64,000 nt of DNA from Timema cristinae. Lineage: Eukaryota; Arthropoda; Insecta; Phasmatodea; Timematidae. Below are positions 1-10,209 of this stretch, piece after piece; positions within the stretch are counted from its first letter, which is position 1, and every line of letters begins with the position of its first letter. The DNA lies in NCBI GenBank assembly GCA_039000515.1, contig JBCFYV010000012.1, positions 113,711,126-113,775,125 of the forward strand. The letters run 5' to 3'. The notes under the pieces are model-generated. The model searched no databases. It saw only the letters and a list, made by a program, of their open reading frames with translations, and was not told where the DNA came from. The translations under genes were made by a program, and so were the position numbers.

Positions 1-144
1 CAGCAGGAGCCTAAATAATGATCATTGATGTAATTAGGGATTCTTCTTGCACAGTGATAATTTAACGACCTGGGGACTCTGTGCTGGTCTGTTTCTACAA
101 TAAGTTTCTTTACTACTGTAGATTCGCACGTTCAACAAAAACAA

Positions 145-290
145 GGGAATGCCAGGCCTCCACCGTGGTTCGGATTCCACGTTAAACTGTAGGTCCTCCA
201 TTTCATCTCACAATCACCCTACCATTACACATTAGCGTAAGTGCGTATAACCCGAATGGGTAGTAAGACGCGGTGCTAATAATAATAATA
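145..290 (+). mobile_element. SINE family A, 5'-truncated copy with TSD
   Basis: The copy starts inside the family A body (gggaatgccaggcctcc) and runs to the shared tail (gggtagtaagacgcggtgct) and a short TAA run. The tRNA-like head is missing. An 11-bp direct repeat, aacaaaaacaa, lies at 134-144 and 290-300, as expected for target-primed insertion. The start point nearly coincides with that of the copy at 28,201. Confidence 0.85.
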
Positions 291-300
291 ACAAAAACAA

Positions 301-918
301 ACCCAGAGCAAAGCAGAAACATAACCACGTGACGAGCTATAAACCATTCACAATCTCAACCTCGTCGGCGTTGTCCACTCGGCATGGCTTGACATAACTT
401 CAGCTTAACTTTTTATGCGCGACAACATTACTATGACCCTATCTTACAAGCCGCGCCCAACAAGCTTAGCTTGCTACCTTTCAGGGTAAACGGAATGTGC
501 ATGACAAATATTTTGGTCACGTGCTAAGAATCCATCCATCCATTTACAAGTAGCCAGGATATAGATGAACAAAGTCCGTGGGAGCAAATGTCTATCTAGA
601 ATTGAAAACAAAGAAAAGGCAATATTGAATTGCAAGTTAATGCTGTCCAGGAGCAAATAATAGAGTGGGTGTTTATACTCGTCAGAGGAAGGAGGAACGT
701 GTCATCAGCAGATAAACAAGAGGCCTTAGGGTGAACTATTCGTTGACTACCCTCTCTTTCTGTTGGGGTCTAAGTATGATAGTGCTTAGAGTGCTTAGGT
801 GCGTCAAGTTCAGAAGCGGCCAACTTGAAAAATACTTAAAGTTCAGCAAGAAAGTAGCATCATTTTTTTTTTAATATTCCTCCTTCGTGAAGGTTTCATA
901 CTATTCGATTAGAATTAG
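301..918. other. No recognisable feature
   Basis: AT-rich sequence. I see no gene, RNA or repeat that I can support. Confidence 0.5.
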
Positions 919-933
919 TTTAGAATTTTATAA

Positions 934-1191
<258 letters not shown>

Positions 1192-1204
1192 TAGAATTTT
1201 ATAA

Positions 1205-1590
1205 AATTCACTTCTTTAAGCCCTACTAATTAAACATATTATCCACCTAAGTTTTTGACTCCAAACAGCTGATAGCCAGCCCACAACGTTGGCGTCATGC
1301 GCAAAAACCAAAATCCCCCTCCCCCCTACATTGTCTGTACGGGTAATACAGGCTGGCGTGGTGGCTGTAGCTTGCGAGATACAGAGAGCCAGCGAGGCCG
1401 GCGGGCGCGAGTCCTAGTGACGTCATACCCCCCCATGTCTGCGTGGAATCAATAACCAGGGCATACAGCGGAACTCACGCAGTCTCCCCTTCAACTACCC
1501 CGTACATATAGGCCACCAGCAGTGCAGTTAACAGCTATTGCCAAAAGGTTTTATACCCTGAATTTAAACAGAGTTTATTATCATAGCGTT
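1205..1590. other. No recognisable feature
   Basis: Mixed-composition sequence with a locally GC-rich, CpG-containing patch near 1350-1430. I see no coding or RNA signal that I can support. Confidence 0.45.
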
Positions 1591-1594
1591 AGAA

Positions 1595-1760
1595 CAATCG
1601 ATCAGAAATTCAAATCCCGGTCAGGTGTACTGAGGGTGTTTGTTTTTTAAAATTGTTTTTCTACGTACTATCCCTCCACGGTAGTTTGAGCACTTTTTTA
1701 AAAATTATATTTTCCTCAGTCCTACCCCACTTGTGTGAATGTGCTAATAGCTTACACAAG
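1595..1760 (+). mobile_element. Degenerate SINE family B fragment
   Basis: Carries the B-box remnant (attcaaatcccggtc), gtgtactgagggtg and the pyrimidine-rich body (ctatccctccacgg). The A box and the tail are not clear. No TSD was found. Confidence 0.6.
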
Positions 1761-1889
1761 ATCCGAAGGGAAAAAAAATAGACGGACCCGGTCGCTACGA
1801 GTAATCCAAAATGGTATTTTAAAATATTTAATTTTTGGGAAGAAAGGAATATTTAATCTGCCCTTTCTAAATTGACTGATTTTATTATG

Positions 1890-2010
1890 AAAGGGGAAAC
1901 CCCAATTTACCCTATAATAAATTGTTCCACGTATCGTAAATAGAAAGATCCCAGTACTATTGGTTCAGTAAACAAAGGCGCTACCAACTGAGCTAAGGTG
2001 TAGGACTAAT
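1890..2010 (-). mobile_element. SINE family E fragment (tRNA-derived)
   Basis: The minus-strand A-box side cttagctcagttggtagcgc is intact at the right end. The body portion aaaggggaaaccccaattt matches the other E copies. The region between them is diverged. Confidence 0.65.
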
Positions 2011-2174
2011 AGTTTTAAATGAATAAATATAAACTGCATCCTGAGTGATGTGTATTCTGTAGACGAGTTCTACAGTCCAATTTTCATAAAAAGAGCTATA
2101 TCTGGTAGATCAGGTGTCTCAACAAAACACGTATTTAAAATAAGTTGAAATAATGGCCAATTATGTAATAAAAA

Positions 2175-2455
2175 GTAACTTAATTTGCAAAAATAGCGTA
2201 GCGTTGGCGTGTATAGTGCCAACTTTCATGGATAGAGAGTGTCATGTGGTCAGCATAACGAACCCTCCGGTGTTAATTTCAGTTTTCTAGACCAGATTCA
2301 CTATCTCTTTATTCAAGTAGCTCCTCATTCGTCTTCGAGCTTAGTTTACCCCATTCCACACCCACTGATTCACAGAAAAAACCGGAAGCTCCGGGGATCG
2401 AACCAGAACCTCTGTATCTTTAGTCAGAATCTCTTACCACTAAACCACAAAACTA
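2175..2455 (-). mobile_element. SINE family C copy
   Basis: On the minus strand a tRNA-like head (gtttagtggtaagagattc, B box ggttcgatcc) leads into a body that includes tctagaaaactgaaatta and ctgaccacatgacac. The body aligns with the copy at 14.9-15.2 kb. Both share the bank of motifs around gtgtcatgtggtcagca. An open frame on the plus strand here is incidental. Confidence 0.65.
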
Positions 2456-2631
2456 AAAGTATTTAAAAAATATGTCTAATACATAAATCAAAAGTTGTTC
2501 TACGTCTATAAATAAAAACAAACCAATGATTTTTATAAATCCCCTACCAAATTTGGCGGCTTAAGTCTTTATTAAACCACCAGCCTTTTATTAATAGGTG
2601 TAAGAAGAAGAAAAGGAAGAACCATCTAAAA

Positions 2632-3044
2632 TAAGCCTGTTCAACTGATGGCCCGCGGGTCGTATGTGGCCCTCGACAACAGATTTTGCGCCCTGCGAGG
2701 CTATAGAAAAGTTTTATATATATATATATATAACGTCACACAGGAGTTCCTTAAAGATGATCCAACTTAAATTGTGTACATTTTAATATCTGTATTATTT
2801 GCTGTATTATACTGTGTATAAATTATATGAATAGTATGAATTGGATTAGATTAGAAAATTCAAAACAATTAATCTCAAACTAAACAAAATAACTCAGTAA
2901 AAAAACACTGGATTTTATATTTAAGTGTGTCAACTAAAAAACACATTGTTGACACTGTATAAGCCTAATTTCTACGTGTACGGCCACATACCATCTAGGA
3001 ATATAAAATGAGGCTTTTAGTTACCTTCAAGTTGGACAGCCCTG
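2632..3044. mobile_element. Non-autonomous hAT-like element (413 bp)
   Basis: The left end reads taagcctgttcaactg and the right end, inverted, reads cagggctgtccaacttg. This is the imperfect CAGGG…CAAC terminal pattern typical of hAT elements. The flanks atctaaaa (2624-2631) and atctaaat (3045-3052) form an 8-bp duplication with one mismatch. The left arm continues with a GC-rich tggcccgcgggtc segment. The interior is AT-rich, includes a short (TA)n run at about 2717-2732 and has no transposase frame. Confidence 0.7.
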
Positions 3045-3052
3045 ATCTAAAT

Positions 3053-3385
3053 AAAACAAGGGTACACTTAAGAACATTTAAGGTTTGAGCATAATTTAAC
3101 TCTTAATCAGAAGCTTAATTCCAAAAATGTGTTATTTATAACAATATAAGTAATTATATAATATGAAGTCACAAATTAGGTACTTGAATAAAAACCTTAA
3201 TGTGATATGGCCATTATTAATAATATGTTTTGATTCAGAGACAAATATAGACGCATATTATTAATAATAGATGATAGACTTATATTTTCAATGGAATAAT
3301 ACGGATTTTTTTCTATTTTGTTTTGCTTATACATAAAGTGAAAAAGTGACGTGTTGTGATCCCTGAAACTAGAGATAAGTCGTTT
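3053..3385. other. No recognisable feature
   Basis: AT-rich sequence with no supported gene or repeat. Confidence 0.45.
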
Positions 3386-3389
3386 GATT

Positions 3390-3970
3390 CTTTCACGTAT
3401 TTATACGTCAAGTCACGTTATCTGCAGCTGTCATTTTTGATAGATATTATCAATACCTATAAAATAACACTAATATAATACCAGTAAACCCTTGTGAAAC
3501 TTTCCCGCATTCAACCTTCCCCTCACCCCCCACTCCCCAAAAAAATGATTTAGTGTTTTTTTGGGTTGTTGAAATTAAATACTCAGCGAAGTGTATACTC
3601 AAAATAGCAAAGAGAGTTTATTTTTTGTAATTGATACAAAAAATTCTGTTAGATTTTTCTTTTAACTTAAATTTTAAGCAAACAATGTGTTTTAAAGTAA
3701 ATGAGTATGCTATGTCAGAAGTCGGTAAAAAAATCCTATCCACTGATAGGATCGCTGTAGGCTTTTTATTAGTTGAGAAAAAGGGATGTTGACAACAGAA
3801 ATAATATATAGAATGATAAAATGTGATATAAATGTTGGTCGCAAAGAAATATTTGTATTTTCTACAAACATCTTCCTATGAAAAGTTGGTATGATATTAA
3901 ATTTAGATAGAAGCGCGGAAATCTACGCTAAAAGTAGTTTAAAATGGAATGGACTTTTTTTTTTTTCCTA
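3390..3970 (+). repeat. Dispersed repeat family G, copy 1
   Basis: Contains tatacgtcaagtcacgtt, then cagctgtcatttttga, AT-rich sequence with tattacc-like motifs, and aatgttggtcgcaaagaaat followed by ttctacaaacatcttccta. The same order of motifs occurs at about 7780-8015. The motif pair catacgtcaagtc / cagctgtca also occurs, weakly, near 12.55 kb, and reversed near 60.65 kb. The class is unknown and no coding frame was found. Confidence 0.55.
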
Positions 3971-3979
3971 CAGTCTTAA

Positions 3980-4595
3980 AGACGTGATGTTAACCCACTT
4001 TTCGTTCAAAATCGTTCCAAGTTTACAGACACTTATTCCTGGAATAAAGAGTTGATTTTATATGTTCTTCTTGCCTTTCAACACACAAAAATACGTAAAG
4101 AAACAAAGCAGAAAACCTAAAGCCTATCTCACCCCGCTGCTTTCTCCGACGATAACGCCCCCCCCCCTCCCCCCAAGCATGCCGGGCCCCTTGTACCCAA
4201 CGCGAACATAAAAAACCTTGATTCTAAGTAATCACAACAAGAGGAAAATAAACAAGGTAGTAAAATAAATTCACGGGACAAGGGGTGAATAAAATCTTGT
4301 TAAGAACGTTAGAATTATTATTATTATGTGTTCTGTCTTACGACAGGTACGATCCTTTTGTCAGTGAATTTAGACCACCAATGCACCCTGTCCTCTGCCT
4401 CCTGCAGCTCCCAGAATGTTCTTATTTCCTTAAAGTCATCCAATATTTGAATTCTTGTCATCTAATATTCGAATAATCCTCTTTCTTCCTAAGCTCCTCT
4501 TTCCTTCAACCTTTCCTTTTTGACTTTGTGTTCAAGACAGTTAGTTCCTCCTAAGGATGTTAGGATGTGAAGTTTAAATTTATAAAAAAAATTCA
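3980..4595. other. No recognisable feature
   Basis: AT-rich, with a C-rich run near 4158-4175. The short open frame at 4285-4476 matches nothing I recognise. Confidence 0.45.
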
Positions 4596-4599
4596 ACAC

Positions 4600-4765
4600 T
4601 ATGGCTTATTATCCGGCTTATGCGCGCATGAGCTATAATTAAACTAACGTGCTAGGAATGAAAAGGTAGAATTTTAGTGAAAGTGTGCCCGCATTTGTGT
4701 GGAGAGAGTGGAAAACCATGCTCAGTACATCTGAAAGGGTTTCAAACCCCGATATTCTTTTCATT
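4600..4765 (-). mobile_element. Degenerate SINE family B fragment
   Basis: The minus-strand body is visible as tgcccgcatttgtgtggaga and gtggaaaaccatg, with a degraded tail side (cttattatccggcttat) and a B-box remnant (ttcaaaccccgat). Confidence 0.6.
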
Positions 4766-5073
4766 GGTAATTAATATCGTCTTATGAACACAAATCACCA
4801 GAGGTTAGTTTATATCTGATCTACTGGTCTAATGGTGGTCACACATTCTAAGGCATCACTCTCAAAAGAGACTTGATTTCGAATTAGATTGGCGATCAGA
4901 TTGTAAAACTAACCATAAATATCACATGGGGGCATTGCCGGAGTTACGTATGAGGGGTGTCTCTAGGAGGCGTACTATGTGGGGGGGGGGGGCCTTAAAC
5001 CCATATAAATAGCATCATTGCAGGTACGAGGGAAGGTAAAACTTAAACAACTTTTTGATTTCACATAAAAGTA

Positions 5074-5251
5074 ATATTCTGAAATTTTAAAAATGACACC
5101 TGGACACGGGAATCGAACCCAGGACCTTTGGCTTATTACGACAATGTTCTGACCACTGAGCTATCCAGGAATCGTCCCGTGCCCATGGTCATTCGAAGGC
5201 TCCCGGGATTGATTCCCGTGTCCAGGTGTCATTTTTCAATTTTCAGAATAT
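5074..5251. mobile_element. SINE family D: palindromic element of two opposed tRNA-like halves
   Basis: The left arm (atattctgaaa…aaatgacacctggacacggg) is the inverted complement of the right arm (…cccgtgtccaggtgtcattt…tttcagaatat), giving about 40-bp arms. The left half is a nearly complete minus-strand tRNA-like unit: cctggatagctcagtggtc, B box ggttcgattcc, acceptor-like cctgga/tccagg. The right half keeps only the T-arm side. Related copies lie at 10.1 and 18.1 kb. Confidence 0.75.
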
Positions 5252-5675
5252 GATATCTAGATGGTGTAAATCATCAATAAAAGCATATATAATAGCTTTG
5301 GTTATTTGATACGCTAAAAGTAATAGTAACAAAGTAAAAAAAGGGGGGAAGTAAGCTTGAGAGCGCAATAACTTATAAATGGTCAACGGAGACTTTATTG
5401 ATAAATCTTTCATGTGTCGGTGGGATTTTCATTTTGAATTTAAACTCTACACCCACCAATTTGCCTGTAGCTGATTATTTAAGGCAGGAAGAACAATATT
5501 GTGGGCATAAAACAATAAAATAAATTGAGTCAATGTTTTTTTTCTTGTTGGGGTTGTCACCCCGAACATCCCTCCCCCTTAGATCCGGCAATGCATGTGG
5601 GAAATTGCCACCCAGCCGGGAATTCTATCCCGATCTTCCCAGTCACCGTCGATCTAAGCACAATGAGAGGTGAAT
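5252..5675. other. Mostly unassigned sequence
   Basis: A more GC-rich patch at about 5545-5665 (gttgtcaccccgaacatcc) precedes a B-SINE fragment. It has a short open frame but no family that I recognise. Confidence 0.4.
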
Positions 5676-5679
5676 TACA

Positions 5680-5800
5680 CTATTGTGGTATGGAAGAAGG
5701 TGGAGTTTGAGAGGAAATGTGCCTTCATTTGCAAGAAAGGAGAGTGGAAAACCTCAGAACACCTTACCAGAGTTTCGAACCCTAAAACCTCACGTCACTG
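5680..5800 (-). mobile_element. Degenerate SINE family B fragment
   Basis: The minus-strand body shows gaggaaatgtgcc, tcatttgcaag, gagtggaaaacc and the B-box remnant gtttcgaaccct. Both ends are lost. Confidence 0.5.
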
Positions 5801-5804
5801 TAAA

Positions 5805-6655
5805 ACCCTGACAAGACCCTAATGAGACCTTTGTTCGCGTGCTCGCTGGTGTATCTGTGAGGTGAATAAAGGTGCTCCAAAAAGATGTTTTTTTAGAACC
5901 CTTAATCGCACCCACGCGCAGTTAATCTAGTGATATAAAACCATCCACACAGCAAGAGAAAGAAAAGATTTAAATGTTCTATTGAGGTCTTGAAGCCTTG
6001 GATGGGGGGTGAAAGGGGGAGAAAATGCTTTGCAACCCTCTCTTCCTCCAACCAATCCTTTTTTTTTTCATTCACTTCAATGCACAGTGGATTTGTTTGA
6101 ATTGCAATGAGAACCTCTCCCCCCCCCCTCATCGCACAACCTATCCTTCTAAGTTATATGCAAGGCAGAGGGTAAGGTATTTTTTTTCCACGAATTTATT
6201 TCGTTTCTTTTCTTTTCATACTAAGGATCAGAGCTTGTTCCTTTATTGGTTGTCGACTTTACTTTTCACGTTTCTACAGCCCCCCCCCCACCCCCTTTTG
6301 CCCTCTTTATCCTTTTTTTTCTCAAAGTCATTTCGGGATTAATTTCTCCTAACCCTTTTTTCCCTTTCTGTCCTTATCGCAACCCCCTTCTCCCATAACT
6401 TCTCCTACCAAAAGGTATTCTAAAAAGGAGTTTCTTTTTTTTCGGAAACCTCTGAAAAAGAAGAAGAAACTAAAAACATGATCTTCTTCGGTTGGTATCA
6501 ATCCACTCATGGCCTGGTTTCCGGGAACATTTTTTATATTATTTTATAAAGCACGTTACAAAAAGTGTAAGTAACTTTTATTAATAAAAATATATTCATG
6601 GTGATTTGTTTGTCTTCTCCTCTTTTAAAAAAAAGTTTTTATTTTATTTATAGTC
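5805..6655. other. Pyrimidine-rich unassigned stretch
   Basis: Long T- and C-rich tracts (about 6050-6070, 6110-6130, 6280-6330) keep a frame open on each strand by composition alone. I do not consider these coding. Confidence 0.5.
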
Positions 6656-6658
6656 TGT

Positions 6659-6890
6659 AACGGTGGTCACGAGGACAACGGCATCAGTTAGCGTCTTTGT
6701 CTGGTTTGCCCGTTATATGGAGGTCAGAGTTCGAATCCAAGACGAACGTACTGAGGTCAATTTTTATTTTGTTTTTGAATGGTTTCATCTTCTCTATCAA
6801 AGCAAGTTCAGGTACTTCTTATAAACTATACCTTCCTCAGTTTCGCCCTATTAGTTTAAATATGCGAATCATTCGGACGGGTGGTAATAC
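6659..6890 (+). mobile_element. Diverged SINE family B copy
   Basis: Head aacggtggtcacg, B box agttcgaatcc, then cgtactgaggtca, an AT-rich body with ccttcctcag and ctattagtttaaatatgcga, and the tail attcggacgggtggtaata. The open frame across it is a by-product. Confidence 0.65.
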
Positions 6891-7000
6891 ACGTGAACTA
6901 CAGGGCTTGAAGGGGGAGTGGCAAGGGGGAGTTGAAATCTCACTCTCATTTTAAATAAAATATACAATTCCTTCATCCTGATTCACTAATAAAAATACAA

Positions 7001-7288
7001 AGGTGACCTGGCGGTCTAGGGGTAAGGTGTCTGAATTCTGTGCTGGGGGTCCGGGGTTCAATCCTCGGCCCCGGCACAGATTTATCTGATTACCAAACCC
7101 TTCCTTCACCTCTGACAAGACGTGTATTAATCAAACTTGTGAATGTAGGGAATGCCAGGCCCCACCGTGGTTCGGATCTCACGTTAAACTGTAGGTCCTC
7201 CATTTAATCTCACAATCACCCTACCATTACACATTAGCGTAAGTGCTTATAACCCGAACGGGTAGTAAGAAGCGGTAATAATAATAAT
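7001..7288 (+). mobile_element. SINE family A, full length
   Basis: The A-box region ctggcggtctaggggtaagg and B box ggggttcaatcctcgg form the tRNA-like head. The body carries accaaacccttccttcacct, ccaccgtggttcggatc and tctcacaatcaccctaccat. The tail is acccgaacgggtagtaaga plus TAA repeats. Flanks around aatacaaagg occur on both sides (about 6995 and 7293), consistent with a short TSD. Confidence 0.9.
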
Positions 7289-7779
7289 CAAAATACAAAG
7301 GTTTCTAAATAATTATACTCGTATGGACTCCCTTAGCCTTAAAAAGGGATGCGGAGGTACAACAAAGCGATAAAAGCATCCCTTATTTGTTCACCTGCAA
7401 GGATTTGAATCCCTACCTTCTTAGTCTAAAATAATAAATCATATTAATTAATTGTGTATACACACGGGTTAGTTCAATATTTAAAAAAAATAATCATCTA
7501 TTGAAAAATTTGACTTAAAAGGGCCCTTACACGTTCAGTTATCCCGGTAGACTCGCCCGCACAAACTGGTTTGCACCTTGAAGACTGAGTATGTAGGGAA
7601 CCGTTTAGGGTTTACGGTATAGTTCTTGATTACTACTAGTTTCTTACCAAGTGCAGAATAAAATAATTTAACATACATAAATTCATACGTCTTGTATAAT
7701 GGTTGGGTGTTGCTGTATTGGTTTGGTTAAAGTTCGATTTTCATAAGAAAATTACAACTAAAAAAAATTATATCTACTT

Positions 7780-8015
7780 TCATGCATTCATACGTCAAGT
7801 CCTGTACTCATCAGCTGTCATTTTTTATATATAATAGTATTACCTTAAAAAATAACAATAATGATATATTAAAAAGTTATCAATGTTGATCGCAAAAAAA
7901 GAAAGGTGTTTTCATTTTCTAAAAGAGTCTTCATATGAAAATTGAACTCTAGTTTGAAAATAGTATGCTGTGGTATAAACGCAAGAACAAAAAATGAACT
8001 TCAATTCTTCAATTT
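7780..8015 (+). repeat. Dispersed repeat family G, copy 2
   Basis: Contains catacgtcaagtcctgta, cagctgtcattttttata, aatgttgatcgcaaaaaa and ttctaaaagagtcttcata in the same order as the copy at 3.4-3.97 kb, with moderate divergence. Confidence 0.55.
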
Positions 8016-8031
8016 TATTTTTAATCTTTTT

Positions 8032-8267
8032 TTAGTATCGCGTCTTAATACCCGTTCAGGTTTAACGCATAGGTACTAATTAAGCTTGTGTATTAAATAT
8101 GATTAAGGCTAATTATGAGAAAGTGTACCTGCAATTGCATAGAGGGAGAGTAGAAAACCATTTAGGAAAAAAACCTCAGTATACCCGACCTGGATTAGGA
8201 CCCTGATCTTTCTGTCATCGAAAGTACAGTCTGTTGAGAAAGTAGCATCTTATACCATGCAGCCACC
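8032..8267 (-). mobile_element. SINE family B, diverged
   Basis: The tail side tcgcgtcttaatacccgtt is at the left. The body has gtgtacctgcaattgcata and gagtagaaaaccattta. The B box is degraded (gattaggaccctgat). The head side accatgcagccacc is at the right. Confidence 0.8.
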
Positions 8268-8269
8268 AA

Positions 8270-9475
8270 AAAAATATATAATTTATCTTTAGCTTTACCT
8301 TCATGCAAATTAGTGTGCATTTTCTTTGAAATGTTGCATTTCTCATTTCCAGCCCATCAGTGTAATTAAATGCGGGTGGCCTGACGCGGCGAAAGAAAGG
8401 AGGAAAACACCTCCCCTCCCTCATGAATCCACCTCTCTCCTCACGGAATGATTGGGATTTCCCAAACTTAAGGGCCAGTCATCTCGAAAAATCATGGGAT
8501 CTAAAAATGCGTTAGGGGGCGTCCTTAAATTACGTAAGGGGTCTTTTTTAGGGTGGAGAGGTGTGTTCAGTATTTTCTTATGTTTTCTTACGAGGAGAAG
8601 GGCCAGTATCCATCTTACGGAATGTTTTTAATCATTGTTTATGGTGAGTCAAAATCAATTATTTTTGTCAGAAAATAAATTTAGACTTATTAATTATAAA
8701 AGCTCACTTATATGTTATCTACTTACTACAATCATTAAAATATTCTAAAATCTCATATCACTAGCTTTATTAACAATCTTTATGTCCAAACATAATTTAA
8801 CGATTCAAATAATTTAATTTACCTAATCGTAATAATTACGTTAGATAGAGGAAAGAGGAGGAGAATGAAGGAAAATCTTTACGATCACTTACCTGGGGTC
8901 GAAAGTATGAAAAAAGCCTAACGTAATTTAAGGACTCTCCCTAGGGGTAGGACAAATGCTCGGTAGGGGGTGAATATGACCAATCCCCACGACTCTATCC
9001 CCTCTCGAAGTGACCCCCCCCCCCCCACACACACAACACGTGGTCCTGTGGGAGAACAGGAAGAGGCCCTATTCTCATCCAATGATTTCCGATAATGCCG
9101 TGTATACACACTGCCCGGGAGGAAGTTTTTACCGGCGCTGGGGGGTGGGGGGAGGGATAGGGGAGAGACCGGGGTGCGATTTCTCCCCCCCCCCCCTTTT
9201 CGAGCACCCAGTGACAGGCCCTGACCCGGGAGACGAGAGATATCCGATCTGCCGGCTGGAAAGAGGTGGTCAGTCATCATTCTACCCTTCTAACTCCAGC
9301 CTCTTAAAAGGTATACCTAGGTAGCTGAGATATTGTCAGTCATAATAGGTCGCGCTTTTTGGTTGGATGTTGATAAAACCTTCAACAGTCCACGAGTTCG
9401 TTGTTTACTGGAATGAACACAAAACCATCTTCCATGACTCTATACATATTTTAACACCCATTAATGTTTCCCTGT
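8270..9475. other. Unassigned; GC-rich island with poly-C/poly-G runs
   Basis: At about 8995-9280 the sequence becomes GC-rich, with C13-type runs near 9014 and 9185 and G-rich runs between them. Frames are open on both strands, and at least three overlap. Overlapping open frames on both strands argue for composition rather than coding. I find no domain. Confidence 0.4.
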
Positions 9476-9477
9476 CG

Positions 9478-9672
9478 TAGCTTCATATGCTTTATAATCT
9501 AACTTAAGACTAGGATAAGCACAACACCCAGTCTCCGGTCGTTAATTTATCAATGTGAAACGGTAAAACCACATTTCCCCAATGATAATTTTTTTCGGCC
9601 ATGCCAGGAATTGAACCCGGGAACCTTAACTCAGTATACAGACACGCTACCAACTGAGCTAGAGAGTGTTTT
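9478..9672 (-). mobile_element. SINE family E copy
   Basis: The minus-strand head shows agctcagttggtagcgtgtc and the B box ccgggttcaattcctggcat. The body is gtggttttaccg… and ends acaacacccagtctccgg on the plus strand. It aligns with the copies at 21.9, 31.4, 38.3, 40.4, 46.7 and 55.2 kb. Confidence 0.8.
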
Positions 9673-9704
9673 TTTAATTACAATAATTACAATTACAATA
9701 GTAG

Positions 9705-9825
9705 ATTATGAACGAACCAGTGGTAACCAGGCTCCGGGATATCAACTAATGGAATATTTTCAACCACTGGTAACCAAGCCCAAGGACATAAAGTATAATA
9801 TTATGAACCAGTGGTAACCAGGTCC
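9705..9825 (+). repeat. Three spaced copies of an accagtggtaaccagg motif
   Basis: ccagtggtaaccagg, ccactggtaaccaag and ccagtggtaaccagg are spaced about 45 bp apart, each followed by a diverged spacer. This is a short decayed tandem array. Confidence 0.5.
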
Positions 9826-10099
9826 CAAAACAACAAACAATGGCGGGCTCCGAGCATCTGTGATTCAAACTAAGATTTTTAGTGGATAAGTTGAATGTAT
9901 GATTTAGACCCTAATTTTAATAGGAAGATCGTTATTTGATAAATAGAAAAGTTACTAGAAATGGGTTCATTAATTCATACGACAAATCATGTGATCTACA
10001 TATGTACCTTTGATAAAGGCCTATACAATGATATTTACATAATTTATAGTCTGAAATTACTGAACTGACTACACTTTTATATCGTCAGTGCGCGTGGAT

Positions 10100-10205
10100 A
10101 TGAGATCATGAGCGAGGGACGAATCCTGGATAGCTCAGTGCTAGAGTATTGACGTGCTAAGATCCCGGGTTCACTTTTATTATAATGTCAAGGTATCATT
10201 TTTAA
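10100..10205 (+). mobile_element. SINE family D, partial
   Basis: gggacgaatcctggatagct begins the tRNA-like part. A B-box remnant (gatcccgggttca) and the end tcaaggtatcattttt follow. The opposing left half seen in the 5.1- and 18.1-kb copies is not clear here. Confidence 0.6.
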
Positions 10206-10209
10206 ACAA

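Noticed and set aside
5097..5170. Functional tRNA gene on the minus strand
   Set aside because: A and B boxes are present, but the sequence is one half of a palindromic repeat that recurs with divergence. It fits a SINE better.
6025..6342. 105-codon Phe/Leu/Ser-rich frame
   Set aside because: Arises from pyrimidine tracts, with no conserved motif.
8918..9324. Overlapping frames of 70-120 codons on both strands
   Set aside because: GC-rich, homopolymer-laden sequence with open frames in three registers and no domain. Composition explains it.
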